From positions 1 through 36,374 of the forward strand of contig PGZT01000015.1 of assembly GCA_002841455.1 (NCBI GenBank): 36,374 nt of DNA. Reading direction: 5' to 3'. This document shows, one piece after another, positions 17,966-27,474 of the stretch (position 1 is the stretch's first letter; each line of letters begins with the position of its first letter). A program made the translations under genes and the position numbers. Under the pieces are notes generated by a model that searched no databases, was not told the origin of the DNA, and worked only from the letters and a program-made list of their open reading frames with translations. The stretch comes from Firmicutes bacterium HGW-Firmicutes-21. Lineage in GTDB: Bacteria; Bacillota; Clostridia; Oscillospirales; CAG-382.

Positions 17966-19226
17966 ACTTCTCCTGCATTTGCTCAATGGAGGTGCATACG
18001 GTATGCTCTATCGGAGACCATTCGACCTTTTTAAAAATCGCGGTTATCGAGATAGGTATATAGGTCATAATAAAGAACGGGAAGCTGAACATATAAATTA
18101 TCTTCCTTGCCGTAGAGGTGCCTATGCTTCTCCATTCTGTAATAGTTGCGATAAAACCGATAAAGAACAGCATTAAATAACCGAGTGCAAGGAACTGCCC
18201 CATGGATACAAAACCGTGAGTTAACATATTTGTGGACGAATTTGTATATATCAAGCCGTAGATTATTTTGGTAAGGTTAAGCAGTATGCTGAGGACCGTA
18301 AGGAAAATTGCGGGGAAAATTGTCATGAGCATATCATAACAGGAAAAGGATAATCGACCGAACAAATTCTTTGCAAGAGGCACGCCGTATTTACCCAGCA
18401 CCTGGTAAAAGCCCTTTGACCAACGGAGCCTTTGCTTCCAGGATTGACCAAAGGTAATCGGTTGCTCGTCAAAAACGCAGGCATCGGCACAATAGCCGAT
18501 TTTGCCGCCCTTTACTATAGTATCGACGGTAAACTCAATGTCCTCGGTAAGCAGGTGAAAGGGCCAGCCGCCGTTATCGATAACAGTTTGCTTTTTAAGG
18601 CAAAAGCCGGTTCCGGATATGGCACAGCTTGTGTTAAGCCGCATACGGGCGTTATTTAAATATTTCGATTCACGCAGGAACCATAACGAATAACCGGCGG
18701 AAACCCAGTTTGTTCCGTAGTTTTTGGAGTTGCGATAGCAGGTGAACGCCTTATAATCGAGATTAAAGGTCTTGTTCATCTCATGTACAAAGTTCTTATC
18801 GACAAGGTTATCCGCATCGAAAATGATATACCCCTCGCAATCGTCGCCGTTCTTCAGTAAATCCTTAAAAACATAATCTAACGCATAACCCTTGCCGATT
18901 TGCTTATCGTTAAACCGCTCGTAAACAACAGCACCCTTTTCCCTGCAAAGAGCTGCGGTGTCATCGGTGCAGTTATCCGCAACCACAAAAATTTTGATTA
19001 GCTCCTTAGAGTATGTTTGGTTGTTTATTGAATCGATAAGATGACCGATAACGGATTGCTCGTTTCTTGCGGCGATTATAATGCCGAACTTGTGCAGCTT
19101 AAAGTTTTCTACAGTACGCACCTTATCGTTCGAAAACAACATATAGAATGTATAGAAAAATTGATACAGATAGCATATAGCAAAAATAACAGCTATACTG
19201 TTTTCAATCGGAATTATTATTTCCAT
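17964..19226 (-). CDS. Glycosyltransferase family 2 membrane protein
   Basis: IIIAARNEQSVIGHLIDSI, VVADNCTDDTA, FDADNLVDKNF, QRLRWSKGFYQV, C-terminal TM helices; start assigned to MEIIIPIENS at 19226. Confidence 0.88.
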   Translation of the reverse strand: MEIIIPIENSIAVIFAICYLYQFFYTFYMLFSNDKVRTVENFKLHKFGIIIAARNEQSVIGHLIDSINNQTYSKELIKIFVVADNCTDDTAALCREKGAVVYERFNDKQIGKGYALDYVFKDLLKNGDDCEGYIIFDADNLVDKNFVHEMNKTFNLDYKAFTCYRNSKNYGTNWVSAGYSLWFLRESKYLNNARMRLNTSCAISGTGFCLKKQTVIDNGGWPFHLLTEDIEFTVDTIVKGGKIGYCADACVFDEQPITFGQSWKQRLRWSKGFYQVLGKYGVPLAKNLFGRLSFSCYDMLMTIFPAIFLTVLSILLNLTKIIYGLIYTNSSTNMLTHGFVSMGQFLALGYLMLFFIGFIATITEWRSIGTSTARKIIYMFSFPFFIMTYIPISITAIFKKVEWSPIEHTVCTSIEQMQEK

Positions 19227-19574
19227 TACCAATCCGTTTCCCCGACAGTAAAAGACGCATATCAAATAATATAAGCCATTTTGCTGTCGGTGCAATGGCT
19301 TAAGGTATTATTTTAAAATACTCGAATATAGCTGTGCCAAATGGTTATATAAGGAAAACACCCTTATTTCCTCTGCAAGTTTAGCACATAGACACGCAAA
19401 TGTCAATATAAAATTTATTTTATATATCCCGTGGTTTGTTTAAATAAGTCTTAAAATATAGGCAGGACAGGATTATTATAGCTTCTTTAGGATTTTAATG
19501 TTGCCTTTTTTATGAAAGTATGATATAATACTTTGATAAAATGAATGTAAATATATGGAAAGGGTAAACAGCCT

Positions 19575-20468
19575 ATGTTCGGATATATAAGACCCGTACA
19601 GAGTGAGCTTTTGGTCAGGGAATACGAGCTTTACCGAGCTGTTTACTGCGGGTTGTGCCGATATGGAGGTAAGCATATATCGCATTTCACTCGCTTTTTT
19701 CTTAATTATGATTTTGTTTCACTCGCACTTTTAAGGATAGCCGTTACAAACGAAACGGTAACGATCAGCAAGGAGCGGTGTCCATATCGCTTCAGGAAGC
19801 GCAGCACAATGCTTGCGGAGGACTCTTACCGGCTTACCTGTGCCGCTTTTGCTATTTTATTATATTATAAAACGGTTGACGATATAAATGATTCAAGGGG
19901 TTTTAAACGGATTTTTAAAAAAATGGTGTTGCCTTTCTTCTCACATATAAAAAACCGTGTTAAGGGTTACGACGACCTTGATAAATTTATACAGGCTCGT
20001 CTCCTGCAGCTCGGCACAATCGAAAAGGAGATTGGCGGTGTTACCTCGCTTGACAAGGTTGCCCATTGCTTTGCGGGGATAACCGAGTATATTGCGTGCT
20101 ACGGAATGTCAGAAGAGAAGGCACAGATAGCGGCACAATGCGGTTACCATATCGGAAGGTACATATATATTCTCGATGCGCTTGATGATATAATCGAGGA
20201 CAACGAGAAGAGCACTTATAATCCGCTTATAAATAAATACGGAAGCGTTGCGGAGGCATTAGCGCATACCGAGGAGATAAAAACCACGATTACGGACAGT
20301 ATGAACGCATTTTCCTCCGTTTACGGGCTTAATTTAATCGGAGATAATCCGGACAGAATAAAGGATTACGACAATATAATTTTCAACATATGCGATTTAG
20401 GCGGGAAGGCCGCTCTTAACAGGGTTTTGTTTTCACTCGCTGGATATAAAGGAGATATACGAAGGTGA
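19575..20468 (+). CDS. DUF5685 family protein
   Basis: [53 protein letters not shown] start and overall length. Confidence 0.8.
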   Translation: MFGYIRPVQSELLVREYELYRAVYCGLCRYGGKHISHFTRFFLNYDFVSLALLRIAVTNETVTISKERCPYRFRKRSTMLAEDSYRLTCAAFAILLYYKTVDDINDSRGFKRIFKKMVLPFFSHIKNRVKGYDDLDKFIQARLLQLGTIEKEIGGVTSLDKVAHCFAGITEYIACYGMSEEKAQIAAQCGYHIGRYIYILDALDDIIEDNEKSTYNPLINKYGSVAEALAHTEEIKTTITDSMNAFSSVYGLNLIGDNPDRIKDYDNIIFNICDLGGKAALNRVLFSLAGYKGDIRR

Positions 20469-21082
20469 CAGATCCTTATAAGGTTTTGGGAGTACCCCAC
20501 AGTGCGACGGATGACGAGATAAAAAAGGCATACAGGAAGCTTGCTAAGCAATATCATCCCGATAATTATGCAAACAACCCTCTTGCCGACCTCGCCTTGG
20601 ATAAAATGAAAGAGATTAATCAGGCATATGATACATTAATGAAGCAGCGTACCGAGGGTACCTCATCACGCAGAAATGGCAGAAGCAGCTCGGGCTTCCA
20701 CAGCGGCAGAACCGGCGGGAACGATACATTCAGCCGAATACGCGAGCTTATCACCAACCGCAGAATAGGCGAAGCGGAGGTGCTCCTGCAGCGGATGGAG
20801 ACAAGCGAACGCAATGCAGAATGGCATTTTTTGATGGGGCATGTATTGTATCAAAAGGGATGGCTTCAGGATGCCCGCAGCGAGATAGAGACCGCCTGCC
20901 GTCTTGATCCGTATAACGCAGAGTACCGCGCGGCGCTTGACCGTATGAATAACGGTTCCTCATACAGTCCTTACACCCAGACGGGTGATGCGGGAGGCTG
21001 CAACAGCTGTCAGCTTTGCAGCGGATTATTGTGTGCGGATTGCTGCTGCGGATGCTTAGGCGGCAACCGTCTGTGCTGTTAG
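20465..21082 (+). CDS. J-domain (DnaJ-like) protein with Cys-rich C-terminus
   Basis: [33 protein letters not shown]; tail [27 protein letters not shown]; overlaps upstream CDS by 4 bp. Confidence 0.9.
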   Translation: MTDPYKVLGVPHSATDDEIKKAYRKLAKQYHPDNYANNPLADLALDKMKEINQAYDTLMKQRTEGTSSRRNGRSSSGFHSGRTGGNDTFSRIRELITNRRIGEAEVLLQRMETSERNAEWHFLMGHVLYQKGWLQDARSEIETACRLDPYNAEYRAALDRMNNGSSYSPYTQTGDAGGCNSCQLCSGLLCADCCCGCLGGNRLCC

Positions 21083-21092
21083 TGATATAAAA

Positions 21093-21629
21093 ATGAAAGC
21101 ATATAAAAAAATTGCTCTATCCGGTATGATGTGTGCGCTTGCGGTGCTTATTATGCTCATCGGTTCATTTATACAAATACTGGACCTTACCGCCGCGGCG
21201 GCGGCCGGATTAACCGTGGTTTTTGCGATGATAGAGCTTGGTAAAAAATACGCTCTTTTAGTATATGCCGTTAGCTCGCTCCTTGCTCTTGTTTTATTGC
21301 CATATAAATCACCCGCTGTAATTTTTGTGCTTTTTGCGGGAATATATCCTGTCTTAAAAGAGATTTTGCACAGAATAAAAAACAAAACACTCGCATATAC
21401 CGCAAAACTGCTTGTCTTTAATTTGTTTTTTACGGGAATAATTTATATCGGTAGGAATCTTTTCGGTTTGACAGACGATTTCTATGGTTTTAATACCGAT
21501 ATACTCGGAATCGCAATATATTTATTCGGCAACGCCGTTTTTATTGTTTACGATATAGCGCTCGATAGACTTGTTGTATTCTACAGTGTTAAGATAAAAA
21601 GAATATTTGACAAAAGCTACAAAATTTGA
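21093..21629 (+). CDS. Small integral membrane protein, ECF-transporter S-component-like
   Basis: Multiple TM segments; MKAYKKIALSGMMCALAVLIMLIGSF typical start. Confidence 0.6.
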   Translation: MKAYKKIALSGMMCALAVLIMLIGSFIQILDLTAAAAAGLTVVFAMIELGKKYALLVYAVSSLLALVLLPYKSPAVIFVLFAGIYPVLKEILHRIKNKTLAYTAKLLVFNLFFTGIIYIGRNLFGLTDDFYGFNTDILGIAIYLFGNAVFIVYDIALDRLVVFYSVKIKRIFDKSYKI

Positions 21630-21654
21630 TAAAATATTTAATTGGGGAATAGTT

Positions 21655-22533
21655 ATGATAAAAAGTATGACCGGCTTTGGCAGGTATAAAGAGGTTTTGG
21701 ACGGCAGAGACATTCTGTGCGAGGTAAAATCGGTTAACAGCCGTTATCTTGATGCGAACATAAAAATCACAAGGCTTTTTTCACCGTTTGAGGACAGAGT
21801 GAAGCAGCTCGCCTCGGGTTTTATTTCAAGAGGTAAGCTGGACATATATATTTCGGTTGACAGCATTAGCGGTGAAAAGACCAATCTTTCACTCAACAAC
21901 GAGTATCTTGACAGCTATATCAAGCTCTTACAAGAGATAAAAAACGATTACAGTTTGGAAGGCGATATAACTCTTCCGATGATAGCGGCAAAAAACGAGG
22001 TTTTTATAGTTCGTAAGGTTGATGAGGATTTGGAAGCCGTCTGGCAGTCGATTGAAAGGGTAGCCAAGGAAGCGTTCCGACAGTTTCTTGAGATGAGAAT
22101 AAGAGAGGGAACAAAGCTGCAAAAGGATATCCAAAGCAACCTTGCAGAGCTTGAGAGACTATCCGAGTTGATTGCATTGCGTGCGCCCGAATCGGTGCGT
22201 ACGAGCAACGAACGGATAAAAGCGAGGATAACGGAGCTTTTAAACGGTGTGACGGTTGACGAAGCAAGACTGCTCACGGAATGTGCGGTGTTTGCGGATA
22301 AGACAGACATCAACGAGGAACTGGCAAGATTAGACAGCCATTTTTCGCAGTTTAAGGCTGTGTTCTCGGAGGAGCTTCCCGTTGGCAGAAAGCTGGATTT
22401 CTTGGTTCAGGAGCTTAACAGAGAGATAAACACCATAGGCTCAAAGGCTAACGACAGCGAGATTGCAAGACTTGTTATCGACGCTAAATGCGCAATCGAA
22501 CGCATTAGAGAACAGATACAGAATATAGAATAG
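21655..22533 (+). CDS. yicC: YicC/YloC family endoribonuclease
   Basis: MIKSMTGFGRYKEVLDGRDILCEVKSVNSRYLDANIKITR; C-terminal GRKLDFLVQELNREINTIGSKANDSEI. Confidence 0.95.
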   Translation: MIKSMTGFGRYKEVLDGRDILCEVKSVNSRYLDANIKITRLFSPFEDRVKQLASGFISRGKLDIYISVDSISGEKTNLSLNNEYLDSYIKLLQEIKNDYSLEGDITLPMIAAKNEVFIVRKVDEDLEAVWQSIERVAKEAFRQFLEMRIREGTKLQKDIQSNLAELERLSELIALRAPESVRTSNERIKARITELLNGVTVDEARLLTECAVFADKTDINEELARLDSHFSQFKAVFSEELPVGRKLDFLVQELNREINTIGSKANDSEIARLVIDAKCAIERIREQIQNIE

Positions 22534-22562
22534 CGGCAGTAAAGCGGAGGTGATGTTGTAAT

Positions 22563-22799
22563 ATGAAGCTGGTCGATATCGGCTACGGTAATTTAGTTTC
22601 CGCCGGTCGTGTTGTTGCGGTGGCAAGTCCGGAATCGTTGCCTGTAAGAAGGCTGGTTCAGGATGCGAAAAATATAGGCAGAGTTATTGATGTCAGCTGC
22701 GGAAAAAAAACAAAAGCGGTTATTATCACCGACAGCGAGCATATTATTCTGTCCGCAGAGACACCGCAAGCGCTTGAGGAAAGGTTTAAACAGGAATGA
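22563..22799 (+). CDS. remA: RemA-like (DUF370) regulator
   Basis: DIGYGNLVSAGRVVAVASPESLPVRRLVQDAKNIGRVIDVSCGKKTKAVIITDSEHIILSA; upstream of gmk as usual. Confidence 0.88.
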   Translation: MKLVDIGYGNLVSAGRVVAVASPESLPVRRLVQDAKNIGRVIDVSCGKKTKAVIITDSEHIILSAETPQALEERFKQE

Positions 22800-22802
22800 G
22801 AA

Positions 22803-23417
22803 ATGGGTAAGAAAAAAGGAACGCTCTTTGTAGTATCCGGTTCTAGCGGAAGCGGAAAGGGTACGGTTATAGGTGAGCTGCTTAATATAAGCGATAAATT
22901 CTGCTATTCCGTGTCGGCAACCACAAGGGAGCCTAGAGAGGGTGAGGTTGACGGAGTAAATTACTTTTTTGTATCACGAGAGCGGTTTGAAGCACTGATT
23001 GAGAGCGGTGAGATGCTTGAATATGCGGAGTACTGCGACAACCTGTACGGCACACCAAAGTCCTTTGTATACTCGCAGCTCGAAAAGGGGATAAGCGTTC
23101 TTCTCGAAATTGAGGTTAAGGGAGCGATGCAGATAAAGGAAAAAATGCCGGAGGCAACATTGATATTTGTAACACCCCCGAGCTTCGCCGCACTGCGAAA
23201 GCGTCTGTACGACAGGGGAACAGAGAGCACGGAAGTTATAGAGAAGAGATTGAAAATCGCTCTTGAGGAAATAAACCATGTAAAGGATTACGATTATATT
23301 ATTGTTAACAACGATAACGAAGCGATTAAAGCCGCAGAGGATATAATCTTGATTTCAGAGGGAAAATATAATAAATATACCGATGCGAGACAAATAATAA
23401 AAGACTTTATAAATTAA
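22803..23417 (+). CDS. gmk: Guanylate kinase
   Basis: LFVVSGSSGSGKGTVIGELL, SVSATTREPREGEVDGVNYFFVS. Confidence 0.97.
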   Translation: MGKKKGTLFVVSGSSGSGKGTVIGELLNISDKFCYSVSATTREPREGEVDGVNYFFVSRERFEALIESGEMLEYAEYCDNLYGTPKSFVYSQLEKGISVLLEIEVKGAMQIKEKMPEATLIFVTPPSFAALRKRLYDRGTESTEVIEKRLKIALEEINHVKDYDYIIVNNDNEAIKAAEDIILISEGKYNKYTDARQIIKDFIN

Positions 23418-23437
23418 AGACACATGCTAAAAGAAGA

Positions 23438-23470
23438 TAATAAAAGGTTTACTTCATAAACTTTTTATTA
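23438..23470. repeat. Hairpin (inverted repeat) between gmk and rpoZ
   Basis: TAATAAAAGGTTTA-CTTCA-TAAACTTTTTATTA. Confidence 0.7.
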
Positions 23471-23494
23471 TGGAATGCAGTTTATAACTGCATT

Positions 23495-23581
23495 TTACAA
23501 GGTGCCAGCAGACACCGCAGCCATTTGTCCGGCGACAAATGGTCGTGCGTATTTATTATATTTTTATCGCCGGAGAAATGG
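23495..23581 (+). promoter_or_regulatory. Candidate cis-regulatory leader element copy A (upstream of rpoZ), or interspersed repeat
   Basis: Shares TTACAAGG, ACCGCAGCCATTTrTCCGGCG and GCCGGAGAAATGGGA with 33176-33263; alternative pairings possible. Confidence 0.55.
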
Positions 23582-23589
23582 GAATTATA

Positions 23590-23847
23590 ATGCTTTATCC
23601 AGCATTGGAAAATCTTACGACAGACAGTGTAAACCGTTATAAACTGGTTATTGCTACCGCAAAATGCGCACGCCATGTAACACAAAAGGCAAACGAAGCC
23701 AAGGAAGTTACCGATTCACGCAAGGATCATGACCGTTTCGGTAAGGATTTAAAAATCGAAGTTACCGCTGATGCCGCAAATGATAAAGCGGTTTCTGTTG
23801 CCATCGGACGAATAGCGAACGGTGAGTACAAAATTATAAAAGATTAA
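23590..23847 (+). CDS. rpoZ: DNA-directed RNA polymerase subunit omega
   Basis: MLYPALENLTTDSVNRYKLVIATAKCARHVTQKANEAKEV...; gmk-rpoZ-priA synteny. Confidence 0.88.
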   Translation: MLYPALENLTTDSVNRYKLVIATAKCARHVTQKANEAKEVTDSRKDHDRFGKDLKIEVTADAANDKAVSVAIGRIANGEYKIIKD

Positions 23848-23854
23848 GCACAAA

Positions 23855-26338
23855 ATGGAAAAAATATATGCCGCCGTCTATATACTCGATATCTCATACC
23901 GAATAGACCGACGGTATGTCTATTTTATTCCGCCCGATATGCGTCCGTCAACCGAAAAGGGAACATTGTGCGTAGTACCGTTCGGAAACGCAAATAAGCA
24001 GAAAAGTGCTGTTATAGTTGGTTTTTCGGATACAACCGATTACGCCGCTATCAAGCCTGTAACCTCTGTTATGGAATACCCGATCGATATTCCCGAGGAG
24101 CTGGTTGACCTTTGCGTTTTTATGAAGGAGCGCTTTTTCTGTTCCTTCGGCAATGCGATGAAGACGGTGCTGCCTCCGGGAGTAAATCTGGGAACGGTTA
24201 CATATTATACTAATGCGGTGGATTTTTTACCCGACGGCTACAATACGGTCTCCGAGGTGCTTTTTAGGTTTATAAAGAGCAAAAAGAAGGCATACCAAAA
24301 AGATATATTCGCCGAATACGGACAGGAAAGCGAGAAGTTGCTGCGGACTCTCGTAAAAAACGGTATTCTTGAAAAACAGAGTGAAGTTACCGAGAGAATC
24401 AACGAGAAAAGCATAAAATTAGTGCGACTTACCGTTGATGACGAGCAAGCGGAACAGCTGCTGGAGGACTCCGTAAGGCTGACCGAAAAGCAGAAGGAGC
24501 TGGTGCTGCTTTTGCTCGAATATCCAAAAATAAGTGTTAGTGAAATTGAGGAGATAAGCGGAATATCGTCATCGGTCATTTCCGCATTGGTAAAAAAAGG
24601 CATTTGTGAGCGATATGACGACCGTATTGAGAGAGTCCCGTATGAAAACGAATCGTATGCAGTCAACAAGGAGAACGACGAGTACGAGTTATCCGAGGAG
24701 CAGACCACGGCGGTTAATACACTGAACGGCCTGATAATCAGCGGGGAACCCAAAGCGGCTCTATTATTTGGGGTAACCGGCAGCGGTAAAACAAGGGTTA
24801 TTATAGAGACGGTAAAAAAAGCTCTGTTGGAGAACAAAACGGCTATTGTACTTATTCCGGAAATCGGGCTTACCGCACAGGCATTGTCGGGGTATAAATC
24901 GGTCTTTGGTGATAAGCTTGCTGTTGTCCATTCCATGCTGTCGGTCGGTGAACGGGTGGATACATACCGGAGAATCAACGAGGGCGGCATCAGCGTTGTT
25001 TTAGGAACGAGAAGTGCGGTTTTCGCACCACTTAAAAATATCGGCGTTATAATAATGGATGAGGAGCAGGAGACAACCTACAAATCCGACATTACTCCGA
25101 AATATCACACCCGCGACATAGTCCGTTTCCGTTGCAAGCATAACAGCTGTCTGATGGTTTTAGCCTCGGCAACACCGTCCATTGAGAGCTTTTATAAAGC
25201 TAAAAGCGGCGTTTATACACTCATAAGGCTTAACGAGCGGTACGGAGGGGTACAACTCCCGAAGGTTTTGATAGAGGATCTTCGCAACGACGAGAGCATT
25301 TTCCCCGATAAGCTTATAGGAACGCACCTTGAAGCGGAAATTAAAGCAAATATAGAGAATAAAGAGCAGACCATAATGTTTGCCAACCGCAGAGGATATA
25401 ATTCTTACCTTTCCTGCCGCAGCTGCGGATCGGTCTATACCTGCCCGAACTGCTCTGTTTCGCTTACCTATCACGCCTATAACGGTTCGGAGAGGAGCAA
25501 GAGGGCGGAACGACTCAGCTGCCATTATTGCGGGTATGTATGTGAGCCTCCGAAAATGTGTAACGGATGCGGAGGTAAGCATATCGGCTTTTTCGGGTTC
25601 GGAACACAAAAGCTACAGGACGAGATTAGCGAGCGGTTTCCCGATATACAATACATCCGCATGGATACCGACACCACCTCGGCTCGTTACTCGCACGATA
25701 AAATATTAAGGAGCTTCGGCGAGGGTGACGCCGACATACTCTTCGGCACTCAAATGGTCGCCAAGGGACTCGATTTCCCGAGGGTGAGCTTAGTCGGTGT
25801 TATATCGGTGGATACGCTTTTATATATGAACGATTTCCGTGCCGGAGAACGCACCTTCTCGCTGATAACTCAGCTTGTCGGCAGAGCCGGCAGAGCAAAA
25901 AAGCAGGGCAGAGCTGTGCTTCAGACTTATAACCCCGACAACCAGATACTTAAATTAGCCGCATCTCAGGATTATGAGAGGTTCTATGAAAGTGAGATAT
26001 TACTTCGTAAAGCGGTGCTGTTTCCTCCCTTTTGTGCAATTGCCGTTTTCGGTATATCGGGTGAAAACGAGAACACGGTGTGGGAATATGCAAAGCAGTT
26101 TGTAGCCGCTCTGGACGAGACACACAGGAAGGCTCATTCGGGTGTCAGAATAGTTAAATTCGGTCCGTTTAAGGACGGCATTTACAAGCTGGGCGGTCGC
26201 TTCAGACAGCGGATTATTATTAAGTACGGTGATAATTCGAGAGCAAGAGCCTTCCTCGGAGAGATATACTCCGATTCACTTGTAAAGCTACCAAACGGAA
26301 TAAAGCTTGATATAGATATAAATCCGTCAATGATTTAA
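23855..26338 (+). CDS. priA: Primosomal protein N' (replication restart helicase PriA)
   Basis: LLFGVTGSGKTRVI, IIMDEEQETTYK, paired CxxC Zn motifs (CRSCGSVYTCPNCS; CHYCG..CNGCGG), GRAGRAKKQGRAVLQTYNP. Confidence 0.97.
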   Translation: MEKIYAAVYILDISYRIDRRYVYFIPPDMRPSTEKGTLCVVPFGNANKQKSAVIVGFSDTTDYAAIKPVTSVMEYPIDIPEELVDLCVFMKERFFCSFGNAMKTVLPPGVNLGTVTYYTNAVDFLPDGYNTVSEVLFRFIKSKKKAYQKDIFAEYGQESEKLLRTLVKNGILEKQSEVTERINEKSIKLVRLTVDDEQAEQLLEDSVRLTEKQKELVLLLLEYPKISVSEIEEISGISSSVISALVKKGICERYDDRIERVPYENESYAVNKENDEYELSEEQTTAVNTLNGLIISGEPKAALLFGVTGSGKTRVIIETVKKALLENKTAIVLIPEIGLTAQALSGYKSVFGDKLAVVHSMLSVGERVDTYRRINEGGISVVLGTRSAVFAPLKNIGVIIMDEEQETTYKSDITPKYHTRDIVRFRCKHNSCLMVLASATPSIESFYKAKSGVYTLIRLNERYGGVQLPKVLIEDLRNDESIFPDKLIGTHLEAEIKANIENKEQTIMFANRRGYNSYLSCRSCGSVYTCPNCSVSLTYHAYNGSERSKRAERLSCHYCGYVCEPPKMCNGCGGKHIGFFGFGTQKLQDEISERFPDIQYIRMDTDTTSARYSHDKILRSFGEGDADILFGTQMVAKGLDFPRVSLVGVISVDTLLYMNDFRAGERTFSLITQLVGRAGRAKKQGRAVLQTYNPDNQILKLAASQDYERFYESEILLRKAVLFPPFCAIAVFGISGENENTVWEYAKQFVAALDETHRKAHSGVRIVKFGPFKDGIYKLGGRFRQRIIIKYGDNSRARAFLGEIYSDSLVKLPNGIKLDIDINPSMI

Positions 26339-26352
26339 TATAAGGTGATAAT

Positions 26353-26820
26353 ATGGCAATACTTAACATTATAAAAGAAGGGGACGAAATACTTCGTAAA
26401 AAGTGCCGTCCCGTGGAAAAACCCGACAGAAGGATTTGCACACTGCTCGACGATATGAGGGATACCATGCGTCTCGCAAAGGGTATCGGTCTTGCCGCTC
26501 CGCAGGTCGGAGTAATGCGTCGGATTGTATTGGTTGATAACAGTGAGCAGATACTCGAGCTTATAAACCCCGAAATAATTAAAGAGGAAGAAACGCAGGA
26601 GGGGATCGAGGCGTGTCTTTCGGTGCCCGGCAAATACGGTATTGTAAAAAGACCGATGAAGGTAACCGTCAAAGCGACCGACAGGAACGGAAACGAATTC
26701 ATAACCCACGGAGAAGGGTTGGTAGCCAGAGCGTTCTGCCACGAGATTGACCACTTGAACGGGGTTCTGTATATAGATATAGCGAGCGAGATAATCGATC
26801 AGGACGAGGTTGACGATTAA
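26353..26820 (+). CDS. def: Peptide deformylase
   Basis: GIGLAAPQVG, EACLSVPG, CHEIDHLNGVLY. Confidence 0.97.
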   Translation: MAILNIIKEGDEILRKKCRPVEKPDRRICTLLDDMRDTMRLAKGIGLAAPQVGVMRRIVLVDNSEQILELINPEIIKEEETQEGIEACLSVPGKYGIVKRPMKVTVKATDRNGNEFITHGEGLVARAFCHEIDHLNGVLYIDIASEIIDQDEVDD

Positions 26821-26843
26821 TGAAACAAACACGGTGACGGAGA

Positions 26844-27392
26844 ATGATTGAAAAAATTTTATCTGTATTATCAGGATTGGCGGTAGCTCTGATGTTAATA
26901 GGAATCCATGAAGCAGGCCATTATTTAGTCGGCTGGTTTTTAGGAATTCCGAGAAAAAGAATGAAAATACGAATTAAAAAAATGATTCCTCAGGTTTTAT
27001 TAATCAGTGATACCGGAAAAAGAGTTTCGTCGGTGGACACGGAGGAATATACAGGGATTTTAGAACAATACATTAATTCAGATAATAAAATATTTCTCTT
27101 TGTCGTTGGCGGACATGTTTTTGAGCTCTTAACCATATCTGCGGCAGTGTCTGTTTCATTATTATTAGATGCAAGTCTTATTACTTATTTTGCAAATGCA
27201 ATAACATGGATTGCGCCCTTAATGATGCTCAATTATTTAATTTTTGATATTATAGGAACAAAACGAAGGAAGGGATCTTCCGGCGGTGATTTTTCTGGTT
27301 CATGGGAGATTTCTCCGATTAAAACGATATTTTTTTATTCAGCATATTTAATCGTTCTTGTCCTAACATTTTTATTGGTCAGGTTAACATAA
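26844..27392 (+). CDS. Putative M50-like membrane metalloprotease
   Basis: IGIHEAGHYLVGWFLG (HExxH) and downstream LNYLIFDIIG (degenerate NxxxxD-type motif) in TM segments. Confidence 0.6.
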   Translation: MIEKILSVLSGLAVALMLIGIHEAGHYLVGWFLGIPRKRMKIRIKKMIPQVLLISDTGKRVSSVDTEEYTGILEQYINSDNKIFLFVVGGHVFELLTISAAVSVSLLLDASLITYFANAITWIAPLMMLNYLIFDIIGTKRRKGSSGGDFSGSWEISPIKTIFFYSAYLIVLVLTFLLVRLT

Positions 27393-27474
27393 AACAATAT
27401 TGCTAAAACCCAAATTTTAATATTCTTGTGTTTATGTAATGCTATTAATAAATGATAAGGAGTGAAGCAGGGCA

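Noticed and set aside
23539-23589. Upstream in-frame extension of rpoZ (MVVRIYYIFIAGEMGII) sharing AGEMG with the pknB upstream extension (MFYVAGEMGLC)
   Set aside because: Shared peptide is explained by nucleotide-level identity of GCCGGAGAAATGGGA including third positions; known omega and kinase N-termini start at the downstream ATGs
23482-23685. 67-aa minus-strand ORF (MCYMACAFCGSNNQ...HLSPDKWLRCLLAPCKMQL)
   Set aside because: Covers the structured leader and the start of rpoZ; best explained as chance translation of the repeat/leader element
24238-24990. 250-aa minus-strand ORF opposite priA
   Set aside because: Fully antisense to a well-conserved helicase gene; low-complexity Ser-rich translation typical of a shadow ORF
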